64,000 nucleotides of DNA, from positions 1 through 64,000 of the forward strand of contig NZ_JACSQM010000007.1 of assembly GCF_014836645.1 (NCBI RefSeq), written 5' to 3'. Both the position numbers and the translations under genes were made by a program. This DNA comes from Fictibacillus norfolkensis (GTDB taxonomy: Bacteria; Bacillota; Bacilli; Bacillales; Fictibacillaceae). Shown here in pieces: positions 7,128 through 15,491 of this stretch (position 1 is the first letter of the stretch; the number at the start of each line of letters is the position of its first letter). The notes beneath the pieces are model-generated. The model did not search any database. It saw only the letters and a list, made by a program, of their open reading frames with translations, and was not told the DNA's origin.

Positions 7128-7604
7128 ATGAACGAGTTAAAGCAGTACAAACAATTACCTAACGACAAGGAGGCGTTATTAACTGGCCATAATTACGAAA
7201 TGTATAATCTCGATCTTATGCGAAAAGTGTTTCCACGAATAATTCGTGAATTCAACGAGAAACACGTAAGAAAACAAAGACGTCCACAGATCCGGGACAT
7301 TGTAACGCTGTATTTTTATTTACTTTCGTATGTAGACGGTGTTCACACGAGAGCAGATGGTACGCAAAGTGAACGATTCGGTGCGAGTTTTCCTTCGCGT
7401 GACAAAATAGCAGGGGACCTGGGGATCGCTGAGAAACGGATTAAATCGTTGGTAGACATTTTGGAAACTAACGGACTGGTTCGGCAGAAAACGGTATGGA
7501 ACGGTAAATGGTACTTTCCCTCTTTTTGTCCGTGTGTAAGTGAAGACGGTTATTTGGTAGATGAAGACGGTAGAAAGGTTACACCGAATTTAGCGATTTA
7601 TTAA
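7128..7604 (+). CDS. Helix-turn-helix (HTH_36-like) replication-type protein
   Basis: A 158 aa protein; ATG at 7128 follows AAAGGAGAGGG. Residues about 60-130 are a winged-helix of the HTH_36 type seen in phage and plasmid replication proteins (SFPSRDKIAGDLGIAEKRIK, then a wing NGLVRQKTVWNGKWYF). It is followed by three 14 bp-spaced iterons (7681-7718), the common arrangement of an initiator and its origin. It could instead be a transcriptional regulator. Confidence 0.72.
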   Translation: MNELKQYKQLPNDKEALLTGHNYEMYNLDLMRKVFPRIIREFNEKHVRKQRRPQIRDIVTLYFYLLSYVDGVHTRADGTQSERFGASFPSRDKIAGDLGIAEKRIKSLVDILETNGLVRQKTVWNGKWYFPSFCPCVSEDGYLVDEDGRKVTPNLAIY

Positions 7605-7680
7605 CGAAACGAGCATTAGAGGTACATCTCGAAAAGGGCATTAGAGGAGTGTTTCCATTGTTACCTCTAAGGTATACCTA

Positions 7681-7718
7681 AACATACCAACGTAAATATA
7701 CCAAGTTAAACATACCAA
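7681..7718. repeat. Three iterons, period 14 bp
   Basis: AACATACCAA at 7681, AATATACCAA at 7695 and AACATACCAA at 7709, exactly 14 bp apart, preceded by GGTATACCTA. They lie in the 260 bp gap after the HTH protein gene. The spacing suggests binding sites for an initiator or repressor, hence a candidate replication origin. Confidence 0.5.
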
Positions 7719-7864
7719 CAAAAGATTACGCGCCCTTTTTTCAAAAGGACACGTTACGTATCTCTTATAAATACATTCACGCGTAAGAAAAGAATAAATA
7801 GAAGGATTATTCGAAGAAGAGAAAACAAATAAGACTGGCTACCGTGCTAAGAATGGAGGACCGA

Positions 7865-8374
7865 GTGTCTTACAATGAACCAGGTTTAGGTGCTATCGAA
7901 TTTGCAAAGCATTTTATTAAAAATATGAATAGGAATGATGCTTTAAAAGTAACTACGCAGCTTTTAAAAGGTGAACTTCATGATAATCAAGATAATCGAG
8001 TAAAAAGGTGCGATTATTGTGGATATTGGTGGAAAGATAATAGTTTAAGAAATACAAGGAAAACTTGTTCTGATGGATGTAAAACTAGTATTAAAACTTT
8101 ACAAAAAAGAGAACAAAGGGCAAATGAATTTCTTCTGAATCCCGAGAAGAAGGAGAAGAAAGAGACACTTATGGATTACTACTTATGGTGGCTGGATCAC
8201 CCATTTTGGGTACAAGAATACGCAATGATTAAGGTCGGATGGAAGTTTGAAAGGCCTTCTGGAGTAAGTCTTATGAACTATATTGAGGCAAAAAATGAAT
8301 TGTATGGAATGGGTAATCGAAAAACTTCTAAAAAAGTTGTTAACTATCACGGTAATTCAAAAGATGAATTTTAA
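7865..8374 (+). CDS. Zinc-finger hypothetical protein
   Basis: A 169 aa protein. The middle has a treble-clef-like zinc site (RCDYCGYWW, then KTCSDGCK, about residues 50-75) followed by a basic helix (KREQRANEF) and a tryptophan-rich C-terminal half (YYLWWLDHPFWVQEY). GTG 7865 is preferred because GGAGG is at 7855-7859. Codon use is AT-rich and AGA/GGA-type, unlike the genes on either side, so it was probably acquired separately. Nucleic-acid binding is likely; no function can be assigned. Confidence 0.6.
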   Translation: MSYNEPGLGAIEFAKHFIKNMNRNDALKVTTQLLKGELHDNQDNRVKRCDYCGYWWKDNSLRNTRKTCSDGCKTSIKTLQKREQRANEFLLNPEKKEKKETLMDYYLWWLDHPFWVQEYAMIKVGWKFERPSGVSLMNYIEAKNELYGMGNRKTSKKVVNYHGNSKDEF

Positions 8375-8607
8375 ATGGCGACAAAAAGGTATATATGAGA
8401 AGAAGCAAATAACGGTAGCCTTCCGTTTAAGACGGTCATCTTCATCTAACAGGCGTAATTCCGTTATAAGTATCTTTAAAAGGGCGTTCCTTTGGCTTGG
8501 TGGCAGAGGATTATAAGACGTTTCAAATCGTTTCAGAACGGTTTGGGGCGTCTATTTTATTTATCTTAATGGTAATAGATTTTACCAGATTAAAGGAGGT
8601 GTTGTTG

Positions 8608-8838
8608 GTGGACATAACACCGGATGTCTTTCGGAAAATCCGCGAGGTTCATCGCTTACCACAAGCTTATTACGGTAAGTTGCTCGGAATTTCAGTTGCG
8701 CAGGTTAATCGGATTGAACGCGATAAACGGCGACTTACTGAGGCAATTAAACGACGGTTAATTATTGAATTCATGTTAACTCCCGAAACATTAGCGGAGT
8801 TACTAGAAATTCACGAACGTTATAAAGTTAAAGAATAA
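8608..8838 (+). CDS. XRE-type helix-turn-helix protein
   Basis: A 76 aa protein with one helix-turn-helix (RKIREVHRLPQAYYGKLLG, then ISVAQVNRIERDKRRLTE). The start GTG 8608 is set by AAAGGAGGT at 8592-8600. The open frame extends further upstream without a binding site. It is probably a Cro-like regulator of the following operon (8854 onward). There is no effector domain. Confidence 0.75.
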   Translation: MDITPDVFRKIREVHRLPQAYYGKLLGISVAQVNRIERDKRRLTEAIKRRLIIEFMLTPETLAELLEIHERYKVKE

Positions 8839-8853
8839 TCGGAGGAATAGGAA

Positions 8854-9255
8854 ATGAATCAACGTAAGTTAGATTCGGTAAAATCGAAAGCGAAAAGACT
8901 GGCAAAAGCCGAATGTGCCAATTTCACCGGCAACGAAGGCTGTTACGTAACCTGCGGTAACCGATGTATCCTTTTTTACGAATCGGAAGGCATCGGTAAT
9001 GTGTGTCCGTACTTTATTAAGGCGGTGTTACCAGGCGACCATAAACTCGAATCGGAATATCGTGACCTTTTTAATATTCCGACCGAAAAGAAATCTACGG
9101 ATTTATGCGAAGAGTGTAGCCGACCAATCGAACGAACATCTAACCGGCAAAAATATTGCGGTGAATGTCGCGGTGAGGTCCGTAAAACAAAAGAGAAAAA
9201 ACGCCAACAAGAACGACGCTATGTAAACACGCATAAACGTACGCATTTAGGTTAA
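8854..9255 (+). CDS. Cysteine-rich VLP domain protein
   Basis: A 133 aa protein. The N-terminal part contains cysteines in a CANFTGNEGCYVTCGNRC pattern, then CPYFIKAVLPGD, which matches the Cys-rich VLP family of Firmicutes mobile elements. A second cluster (CEECSRPIE...KYCGECR) looks like a zinc ribbon, and the tail is very basic. It starts after GGAGGAATAGGAA. The family occurs on conjugative and integrative elements with no firmly known role; DNA or RNA binding through zinc is the likely property. Confidence 0.7.
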   Translation: MNQRKLDSVKSKAKRLAKAECANFTGNEGCYVTCGNRCILFYESEGIGNVCPYFIKAVLPGDHKLESEYRDLFNIPTEKKSTDLCEECSRPIERTSNRQKYCGECRGEVRKTKEKKRQQERRYVNTHKRTHLG

Positions 9256-9374
9256 TCAAAAGACTATTGTACTGCGGGTTACGGGCGTTTCATTTATGCA
9301 AAAATGGAAGGTGTAAGGTGTTTGTATTCAAACCCTTAAAACTGCGCTTTTAAAAGCGTATGGAGGTGTTTGTT

Positions 9375-9428
9375 ATGCCAGTGAACTACAAGTTCTTAAT
9401 GGAAGTTAAAGAAATGAGTATGATTTAA
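9375..9428 (+). CDS. Possible 17 aa leader peptide
   Basis: ATG seven bases after a strong TGGAGGTG site; encodes MPVNYKFLMEVKEMSMI and then stops 15 bp before the next gene. The strong binding site on such a short frame suggests a leader or the remnant of a longer gene. Preceded by a G-rich tract. Evidence is limited to the binding site and position. Confidence 0.3.
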   Translation: MPVNYKFLMEVKEMSMI

Positions 9429-9443
9429 AAAGGAGAGTATTAA

Positions 9444-10259
9444 ATGAAAAAGTCAGCAAAAGAATATCTAAATCTTGCGGTAGGAATTCGTAATGGATCT
9501 ACTGCTTTTTTGCGTTCAGAACAAGTAGAAATGCGGAATATGGTTTCTGCGATTCGAGGAGATAAGCATTTAACACGTGACGGTAGAATCGCAAAAGAAA
9601 AAGAAGTGAAGGGAAAAAAGGGTGCGGATTTTTTAGCGAAACTTTTAAATCGTAAGCAACAGCACGATGCTAACTTAATAAAAGCGATTAAAGTTGCTGA
9701 GAAAGCGTTAAAAGCGAAGTTGAAAAAGCCGGCCCAGGACGAAATCGACGCTTTTACACGTAATTTCCGTAACGTAAAGATGGAGATTTTACTTTCAAAC
9801 CGTCCGGACCAGGCGGAAAAGCGCTTAAAAGAGTTCATTTCGGAAAAAGTAACGGATTCTTATTACGCTGAGTTAGTTTCGCAGGACTTTACGGAAATCA
9901 TCGGCTCTATCGTATCTGCAGCCGGACCACAAGCTCCGGTATTTAAAGCGCGATTATTCGATCAGTATCAGTCGTTACAGAACGATTTCGCTTCAGATGA
10001 AGTAAAAGAGGCGCGTGAGGTTAAAGAAATGGCTGAAGCGTATCTAAACGGTGGTATGTTCGGAGGATTTATCGCAGAACAGGCGGCTAACGATGCGTTC
10101 GGGAACGAAGTCGGGTTTTACCTTAACAAACCGGAAGAGTTTTTCGCTATTGAGGAGAACATCGAACATAAACCAGCTGATTTCGTAGATCCGGAACTTG
10201 CGGAAGAAGCACGATATCAAACTGCATACCAAAACATTAATACAAATTGGGGGAACTAA
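9444..10259 (+). CDS. Helical hypothetical protein upstream of the tape measure operon
   Basis: A 271 aa charged, mainly helical protein with no membrane segment or signal. The middle is rich in Lys/Ala helices (KVAEKALKAKLKKP). An acidic C-terminal tail (EEFFAIEENIEHK) ends with an Asn-rich tip. The start follows AAAAGGAGAG. It begins a tightly spaced four-gene run ending in the tape measure gene (3 bp gap, then overlap). Composition recalls phage scaffolding or structural-assembly proteins, but there is no diagnostic motif. Function unknown. Confidence 0.65.
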   Translation: MKKSAKEYLNLAVGIRNGSTAFLRSEQVEMRNMVSAIRGDKHLTRDGRIAKEKEVKGKKGADFLAKLLNRKQQHDANLIKAIKVAEKALKAKLKKPAQDEIDAFTRNFRNVKMEILLSNRPDQAEKRLKEFISEKVTDSYYAELVSQDFTEIIGSIVSAAGPQAPVFKARLFDQYQSLQNDFASDEVKEAREVKEMAEAYLNGGMFGGFIAEQAANDAFGNEVGFYLNKPEEFFAIEENIEHKPADFVDPELAEEARYQTAYQNINTNWGN

Positions 10260-10262
10260 TCG

Positions 10263-10973
10263 ATGAAAAAATTAAACGCATTCCAGGTAGCCATAAATGA
10301 GGTGGTTATGGAGTCTGTAAAACTAAACGATGAGTTAAAAAGTTTACTAGAGCAAAAGTTAGACCTGATTAATCAAATTAACGTAGAAATTAAAAACGAA
10401 GCGTTAGGTAATGCAAGCGATAATAGCGATTTGAAAGTAAGTGAGTTACGTAACAAGATCGGACCGATCGAGGATCGTATTTCAGAGCTAAATGTGAAAC
10501 TGTACGCGTTAGAGCAGCATAAACCGGACCGTCTAGCTAAGTTCCGTGACGAAGCTCATAAAGAAACGGAGGAATTCGTTAGTAAACAAAGTTCACAACT
10601 GCAGCAGAAACTTGATGAAGTTAAGTCATTAAGAGGTTTGTATATCCAAAAGTTATTAGAAGCCGAGGAAATTAAGACGCAAACTAATAATGTTGTAGGT
10701 GAATTCAAAGGATTGTCTCGTAATCACATTGATAGTTCAAAAGAAAACATGAACGGTTTGCGACTACCGGAAGTTGATGCAATGAAGGGTAATAGTCAAG
10801 GTAATCACGCACCGATCTTACCGATGGAAGACGAAATCAGAAGAGTGTTTTCCGAAAAGAAAGTACCGTTTTGGTACGAAGAGTGGTTGTTAAGCGGTGA
10901 AATCGTTAATGAGAACGAAGTAAACGACCGTAAAAACAAACGTGAAAAGGCGGGTGCCGCAAATGGAAAATAA
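10263..10973 (+). CDS. Coiled-coil hypothetical protein
   Basis: A 236 aa protein dominated by heptad-rich helices (about residues 15-150, for example DDELKSLLEQKLDLINQIN-like spacing and SSQLQQKLDEVKSLRGLY). A Pro-containing C-terminal region follows (EKKVPFWYEEWLLSGE). It starts 3 bp after the previous stop and overlaps the next gene by 11 bp, so it is operonic with the tape measure gene. A role in tail or particle assembly is inferred only from context. No family recognised. Confidence 0.65.
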   Translation: MKKLNAFQVAINEVVMESVKLNDELKSLLEQKLDLINQINVEIKNEALGNASDNSDLKVSELRNKIGPIEDRISELNVKLYALEQHKPDRLAKFRDEAHKETEEFVSKQSSQLQQKLDEVKSLRGLYIQKLLEAEEIKTQTNNVVGEFKGLSRNHIDSSKENMNGLRLPEVDAMKGNSQGNHAPILPMEDEIRRVFSEKKVPFWYEEWLLSGEIVNENEVNDRKNKREKAGAANGK

Positions 10974-11190
10974 CTCTTCATATGAATTAGGGTATGCCTT
11001 CGGAATTTTTACGAATCTTGTTGAAATCGCGGCGAACAATAAGCTAAAGGAACATATTCAAGAGATCGGTTTTGAGAAATATTTAGAGGAAACGATTTTA
11101 GTTATTCAGACTTTTGGTAAGTTTACGAATTACCTTGATCAGATACCCGAATTATTAACAGCAATACAAAACAACCAGGCGTCCCATTAG
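10963..11190 (+). CDS. Small helical protein before the tape measure gene
   Basis: A 75 aa protein (MENNSSYELGYAFGIFTNLV at the start). ATG 10963 overlaps the upstream gene by 11 bp and has AAGGCGGGTG before it. It occupies the position where tailed phages encode tail assembly chaperones. It is smaller than those, and no slippery sequence for a G/GT-type frameshift is visible. It could be a reduced chaperone or something unrelated. Confidence 0.6.
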   Translation: MENNSSYELGYAFGIFTNLVEIAANNKLKEHIQEIGFEKYLEETILVIQTFGKFTNYLDQIPELLTAIQNNQASH

Positions 11191-11221
11191 AGGGCGTCTT
11201 CTTTATTAGGGGAGTGAAAAT

Positions 11222-14050
11222 GTGAGCACAATTGGGGAAATTAAGGCCCGCATGAGTATAGATACGCGTGAATGGTCAATAAAACAAGCGCAAATTAAGC
11301 GTGATATGGCCGGAATGTCGAGGGCAGCGGTAGACACAAAAAAATCTATGACCGGAATTCAAATCGGAGCTTTAGCTATGGGGTCGGCGGTCGTTGCCGG
11401 TCTTGGGGCGTCCGTAGCCGTCGCAGCTAATTTTGAACAATCTATAGCGAAAGTAAAAGCTGTAACGAACGCATCTGAAGAGGAGTTTCAATCTCTAACA
11501 AAAACTGCCGAGGAGCTTGGCCGGACGACACAGTTCAGTGCCTCCGAAGCATCTGACGCAATGTACAATTTAGCGACTGCAGGATTTGATACGAATCAAA
11601 TTATCGATTCTATGCCAGGTGTTTTAAACCTTGCGGCCGCAGCTCAAGTAAATATGGCGACTGCAGCCGAAATAACAGGATCGGTACTTTCTGGATTCGG
11701 TTTAGAAGCGGCTGAAGCGGCTCGTGTCGTAGATGTATTGGCCCAAACTGCCAACCAATCGAATAGTAGTATCCCGGACCTAGGTGAAGCTATGAAATAC
11801 GTTGCACCAGTTGCGAAAACGTTGGGAATTAGCCTCGAAGAAAAAGCGTCCAGTATCGGTTTACTATCAAACGCGGGAATTAAGGGAAGCGAAGCAGGTA
11901 CAGCTTTACGTGCGGCGATGCTTGCACTTGCGAATCCGGTCGGGGCCGGAGCAAAAGCGATTGAACGACTAGGTATTGAAGTTACCACCGCAGACGGAAA
12001 GATGAAGCCTTTACCGGAACTTATCGGACATATTGCGTCCAAGATGGACGGAATGACGGACGCACAAAAGACGTCAACTGCCGCCCAATTAGTAGGTACG
12101 GAAGCAGCGTCCGGTTTACTTGTTCTTTTAGAAAACGGTCAAAGTACGATTCAGGACTTTACGAAAGAACTTGAGAATTCCGGGGGCGTAGCGGAACGAG
12201 TTGCAAAAGTTCAGATGGATACGTTAATGGGTAGTTTCAAAGAATTCCAGTCAGCGGCGGAAGGATTAGGTATCGCTGTAGGAAATGAAATGTTGCCTAC
12301 ATTCCGCCAGTTAACCGAATTCGGGACGGATGTACTCGGTGTCTTAAACGAAATGGATCCGGCACTATTATCGTCAGGACTTCGTGCTACAGGAGCGGCG
12401 GCCGGAGTCGCACTACTCGCAACAACAGCGGTAAAACTCGGTATGTCTTTACGTGCTTTATCGTTAGCACTCGGACCGGCGGGGTATATCATATTAGGCT
12501 TATCGGCGCTTGCGGGTATAGCAGTTGCGGCTTCAGACGCACATGAAAGACATACCGAGGTGTCACTCGAAAACTATAACGCAATGAAACAGAATAACGA
12601 CGCGTTGAATGAATCAATTACCGCGTTTGAAACGTTGTCGGCTAAAAACCGATTATCTAGTGATGAGATGCAACGTTTCCTGGATATTACTACGGAACTT
12701 AATCAAACCGCCGATCCTGCGGCTATTACACGTTTAAAAGACGAGCAAGCGAAACTAAGCGAGAAGTCCGGTTTGTCAGCACAAGAAATGCAGAACCTCG
12801 TGAAAGCTAACGACGACATTATTAAGAAAGTGCCGGATTCAAACAAGGTATTAACAGATCAGGGTAATATACTTCTTAAAAATGCAGATGCTGCAAAAAA
12901 ATTGTCTGATGAACAGCTTAACGGGATGCGGACGGAACTTAACGAACAGAAAATTAAAGCTGAAGCGAAGTTAAACGATTTAATGAGCGATCGTGAATCC
13001 GCGCTGAATCGAATGAATAGAGCGATAGAAAGACAAAAAGAGTTAGTCGAGACTCGTAAGACACAGGAAGTTTTCCTTGCAGAACAAGAAACGATTTTAG
13101 CGGATATGAAAGCGAATAAGAATCTCTATGCTCAGAAGGAAATCGACCTTCAGCAAACCATCGTATTAAACGCAAAAGATGACCTGCAGTTATCCAAGGA
13201 GCGTATTGCTAAAGAACAAGGGAAAATTGAGAAACAGCGTGAAAGTTTGGCTGAATCTGATAAAGAAATTAAAAAGTTAGATACGATTAACCAAAAGCTC
13301 GTTAACATCGAGTTACAACAAGTCGGAATCAACAACAAAAAAGGCAACGGTATTCGTTTAGTTGACAACGAAATCGCTAAGTTGATGGAACAAAAGCGTA
13401 AATTGGACGAATCGACTAGCGCAAAAGACAAGAATAATTCGGAGTACCGAGAAGCAATCGCGACAATCGACCGTGAAATAGGTAAATTAAACGCTGCAAA
13501 GGACGCTGTTAACCGAATAACTGGCGCTCAGTCCGGTGTTAACTCGAGGGTAGCCGATGGAATTGCGTTAGCACAACGTTTAAATGACGTGTTATCAAAG
13601 TCGATTAACAAAACGGTAAACATAACGGAAATCAAGCGTCTGATTACGCAATCTGAACGGGCAGCTCGTAGTATCGGTGTGGATACTAGCAGGCATCAGG
13701 GCGGTCCATTACCGAAATTCCATAGCGGTGGATCCCCGGCATTGTCGTTACCGCCGTCACATCACGAAATCGATGTCCGTTTATTACGTAATGAAATGGT
13801 TTTAACTGAAGCGCAACAATCGAGTCTTTTCCGTATGTTAGACGTACCTAACGTGAGAAGCGAAAATAACGGACTATCAGCGGAAGACATTACCAGAATT
13901 ATTAACGCTGCGTCTAACGCAAAACAACCGGTAGAGATTCCGTTGTTTATCGACTCTTACGAGGTAGCCCGGGCAACATGGCCAGCAGTAGACCAGTTTC
14001 AAGCTACGCAAGCAAGTAATGATTACCGTAATAAAGGAAATAAATTCTAG
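11222..14050 (+). CDS. Phage tail tape measure protein (TP901 family)
   Basis: A 942 aa protein; GTG start after GGGGAGTG. The TP901 core lies at about residues 60-330 (TTQFSASEASDAMYNLATAG, LGEAMKYVAPVAKTLGIS, GIKGSEAGTALRAAM). Hydrophobic segments at about 385-440 could cross a membrane during DNA ejection. Residues 560-800 are long coiled coil. The C-terminus has the family's small conserved block (PKFHSGG..., then LLRNEMVLTEAQQSSL). In phages this protein sets tail length and is packed inside the tail. Here it is intact but without tail tube, sheath, baseplate, capsid or packaging genes nearby. That makes it the key clue to the element's lifestyle. Confidence 0.95.
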   Translation: MSTIGEIKARMSIDTREWSIKQAQIKRDMAGMSRAAVDTKKSMTGIQIGALAMGSAVVAGLGASVAVAANFEQSIAKVKAVTNASEEEFQSLTKTAEELGRTTQFSASEASDAMYNLATAGFDTNQIIDSMPGVLNLAAAAQVNMATAAEITGSVLSGFGLEAAEAARVVDVLAQTANQSNSSIPDLGEAMKYVAPVAKTLGISLEEKASSIGLLSNAGIKGSEAGTALRAAMLALANPVGAGAKAIERLGIEVTTADGKMKPLPELIGHIASKMDGMTDAQKTSTAAQLVGTEAASGLLVLLENGQSTIQDFTKELENSGGVAERVAKVQMDTLMGSFKEFQSAAEGLGIAVGNEMLPTFRQLTEFGTDVLGVLNEMDPALLSSGLRATGAAAGVALLATTAVKLGMSLRALSLALGPAGYIILGLSALAGIAVAASDAHERHTEVSLENYNAMKQNNDALNESITAFETLSAKNRLSSDEMQRFLDITTELNQTADPAAITRLKDEQAKLSEKSGLSAQEMQNLVKANDDIIKKVPDSNKVLTDQGNILLKNADAAKKLSDEQLNGMRTELNEQKIKAEAKLNDLMSDRESALNRMNRAIERQKELVETRKTQEVFLAEQETILADMKANKNLYAQKEIDLQQTIVLNAKDDLQLSKERIAKEQGKIEKQRESLAESDKEIKKLDTINQKLVNIELQQVGINNKKGNGIRLVDNEIAKLMEQKRKLDESTSAKDKNNSEYREAIATIDREIGKLNAAKDAVNRITGAQSGVNSRVADGIALAQRLNDVLSKSINKTVNITEIKRLITQSERAARSIGVDTSRHQGGPLPKFHSGGSPALSLPPSHHEIDVRLLRNEMVLTEAQQSSLFRMLDVPNVRSENNGLSAEDITRIINAASNAKQPVEIPLFIDSYEVARATWPAVDQFQATQASNDYRNKGNKF

Positions 14051-14074
14051 GCTCGGTCATCGACCGGGTCTTTT
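14051..14074 (+). terminator. Probable terminator after tape measure gene
   Basis: CGGTC (14054-14058) and GACCG (14062-14066), extended by CT and GG pairs, then TCTTTTA. Short stem with a weak T run. Confidence 0.55.
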
Positions 14075-14197
14075 ACTGTGAAATTTCTATTGTTATAATA
14101 AAAAGGTGATGTTAAAATTTAACTAAATATAGAACATATTGTGATATGAGGAATATTTTAAATAATCACCTATATGTTTTACAAGGGGATCCTTTTT

Positions 14198-14764
14198 ATG
14201 AGTAACATGGGAATATTAGAAACGATCGAAGATGTATTAGATAGATTAATAAGCTTAGATTATGAAATTGGTGAAAGTAATGAGGTTGTACAAGAAAAAC
14301 TCGGGTTCATTATCTTTGGTGGGACTGCATTATTGTTGTATAATAACTCTAGGATGACGAGTGATATTGACATTATTCTTTTAGGTAATATAGACTTAAA
14401 CAAAGGGAACATAAAAGAAATTTTAAAGAATCACAGCGTAGTTCCTAACAACGCGATTATACAATATCCTTACTTAAAAGAAGTGATTTCACGAGCTGTA
14501 CCTATAAATGCTCCTTTTGAGAATATTGAAGTATCTGTGACTTCTAAAGAAGATTTAGCTTTATCTAAGATATTTTCCTCACGTCCAGAAGATGAGCGTG
14601 ATCTTATACATACGAATATACTTGACGAAGCAGATATTGAAATCGTAAGAAAAAGGTATGATGAATATCTCCCTAATTACTTAGGTGGTTTAGGCTTTTT
14701 GCCTGATCTTGATATGTTATTAAGACTTAGAGATGAGTTTAAAAAAGAACAAATAGTGTTATAA
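14198..14764 (+). CDS. Nucleotidyltransferase-fold protein (AbiEii/DUF6036-like)
   Basis: A 188 aa protein. The nucleotidyltransferase signature appears as IIFGGTALLLYNNSRMTSDI, with the metal-binding Asp pair in SDIDIILL, followed by the family's later block SKEDLALSKIFSSRPEDERD. AbiEii/DUF6036-type enzymes usually act as toxins or defence effectors that modify tRNA or protein partners. The start ATG 14198 follows AAGGGGA. It sits with the next gene at the attR end, the usual place for cargo. AT-rich codon use separates it from the tape measure operon. No AbiEi-type winged-helix antitoxin is present. Confidence 0.75.
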   Translation: MSNMGILETIEDVLDRLISLDYEIGESNEVVQEKLGFIIFGGTALLLYNNSRMTSDIDIILLGNIDLNKGNIKEILKNHSVVPNNAIIQYPYLKEVISRAVPINAPFENIEVSVTSKEDLALSKIFSSRPEDERDLIHTNILDEADIEIVRKRYDEYLPNYLGGLGFLPDLDMLLRLRDEFKKEQIVL

Positions 14765-14794
14765 TGATTATATAAATTATTAGGAGTGAGAAGA

Positions 14795-15259
14795 ATGGAA
14801 CAGTCTGAATTTCATACGATTGCAATTGAATGGACTAAGCATTTATCTGGCTATAATAATTTATCTTTTGAAAAATTGGTTGATTTGTCTAAACAGAATA
14901 GGCGTGTTAGAAATGTATTTATGTTCTATGTATATAGCGATAATGAATTTGCGGTTAAATTCGAAGAAAAAATTAAGACTGATAAAGATTTAATTATATA
15001 TAAATATGAATTTGCGAAAGCTTTGGAAAGATTAAAAAAAGATAATCGACAATCGGAAAATTTCATAAGTAAACTATATAATCGTTATTTTAGAGGTATG
15101 AACGTTGATGTAGATTACGAAAAATATGACATATCAGCAGAGATGTCTAAATTATTTAATACAATGACAAGTTGCTATCGTCTAAAAGATACACCTGAAA
15201 AAAAAGAATATCGTAATAGAATTAAGGCGAACTTAAATTTAGCGCAATTAATTGGTTAA
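14795..15259 (+). CDS. Hypothetical partner of the nucleotidyltransferase gene
   Basis: A 154 aa helical, charged protein 30 bp downstream of the nucleotidyltransferase gene and ending at a shared strong terminator. ATG 14795 follows TAGGAGTGAG. It has no HEPN RxxxxH motif, so it is not an obvious HEPN toxin, and no helix-turn-helix is clear. The AT-rich codon use matches its neighbour. The two are probably a functional pair (toxin/antitoxin or effector/regulator), inferred from arrangement only. Confidence 0.6.
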   Translation: MEQSEFHTIAIEWTKHLSGYNNLSFEKLVDLSKQNRRVRNVFMFYVYSDNEFAVKFEEKIKTDKDLIIYKYEFAKALERLKKDNRQSENFISKLYNRYFRGMNVDVDYEKYDISAEMSKLFNTMTSCYRLKDTPEKKEYRNRIKANLNLAQLIG

Positions 15260-15291
15260 AAACAATCTCTAATAGGGATTGTTTTTTTTCT
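15260..15291 (+). terminator. Rho-independent terminator
   Basis: AACAATCTC and GGGATTGTT form a stem followed by eight Ts. It closes the two-gene cargo module. Confidence 0.85.
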
Positions 15292-15491
15292 TTTAATATA
15301 ATAGAAACTCGTCGATAAAACTGTCCGCTAACTAACATACTGTTGCGTAAAAAAGGTGACAACGGTATAATAACGAAAACGCTGTTTTTCGGGAATCGTA
15401 CGTGGTGATAATACGAAGGCTGAAACCGTAAGTTGGACAAGCGTTGATATCTCGCTCTCTACACGCTAGGGTAGCGGTATTTATATCGTAA
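15292..15491. other. Non-coding right end of the element
   Basis: About 200 bp without a gene. It contains short inverted repeats (CGAAAACGCTGTTTTTCG near 15383-15400 and CGCTAGGGTAGCG near 15463-15475) next to attR. Integrase arm sites would be expected here, but I cannot define them. Confidence 0.4.

Noticed and set aside
6937..7131. 64-codon open frame before the HTH gene
   Set aside because: No ribosome binding site, Cys-rich unpatterned product, and it overlaps the well-supported start at 7128.
8283..8516. 77-codon frame overlapping the zinc-finger gene
   Set aside because: Out of frame with the supported gene and without a binding site; the product is an Arg/Ser-rich frame shadow.
11644..13431. 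Minus-strand frames inside the tape measure gene
   Set aside because: Shadows of a GC-skewed repetitive coding region; no binding sites or family features.
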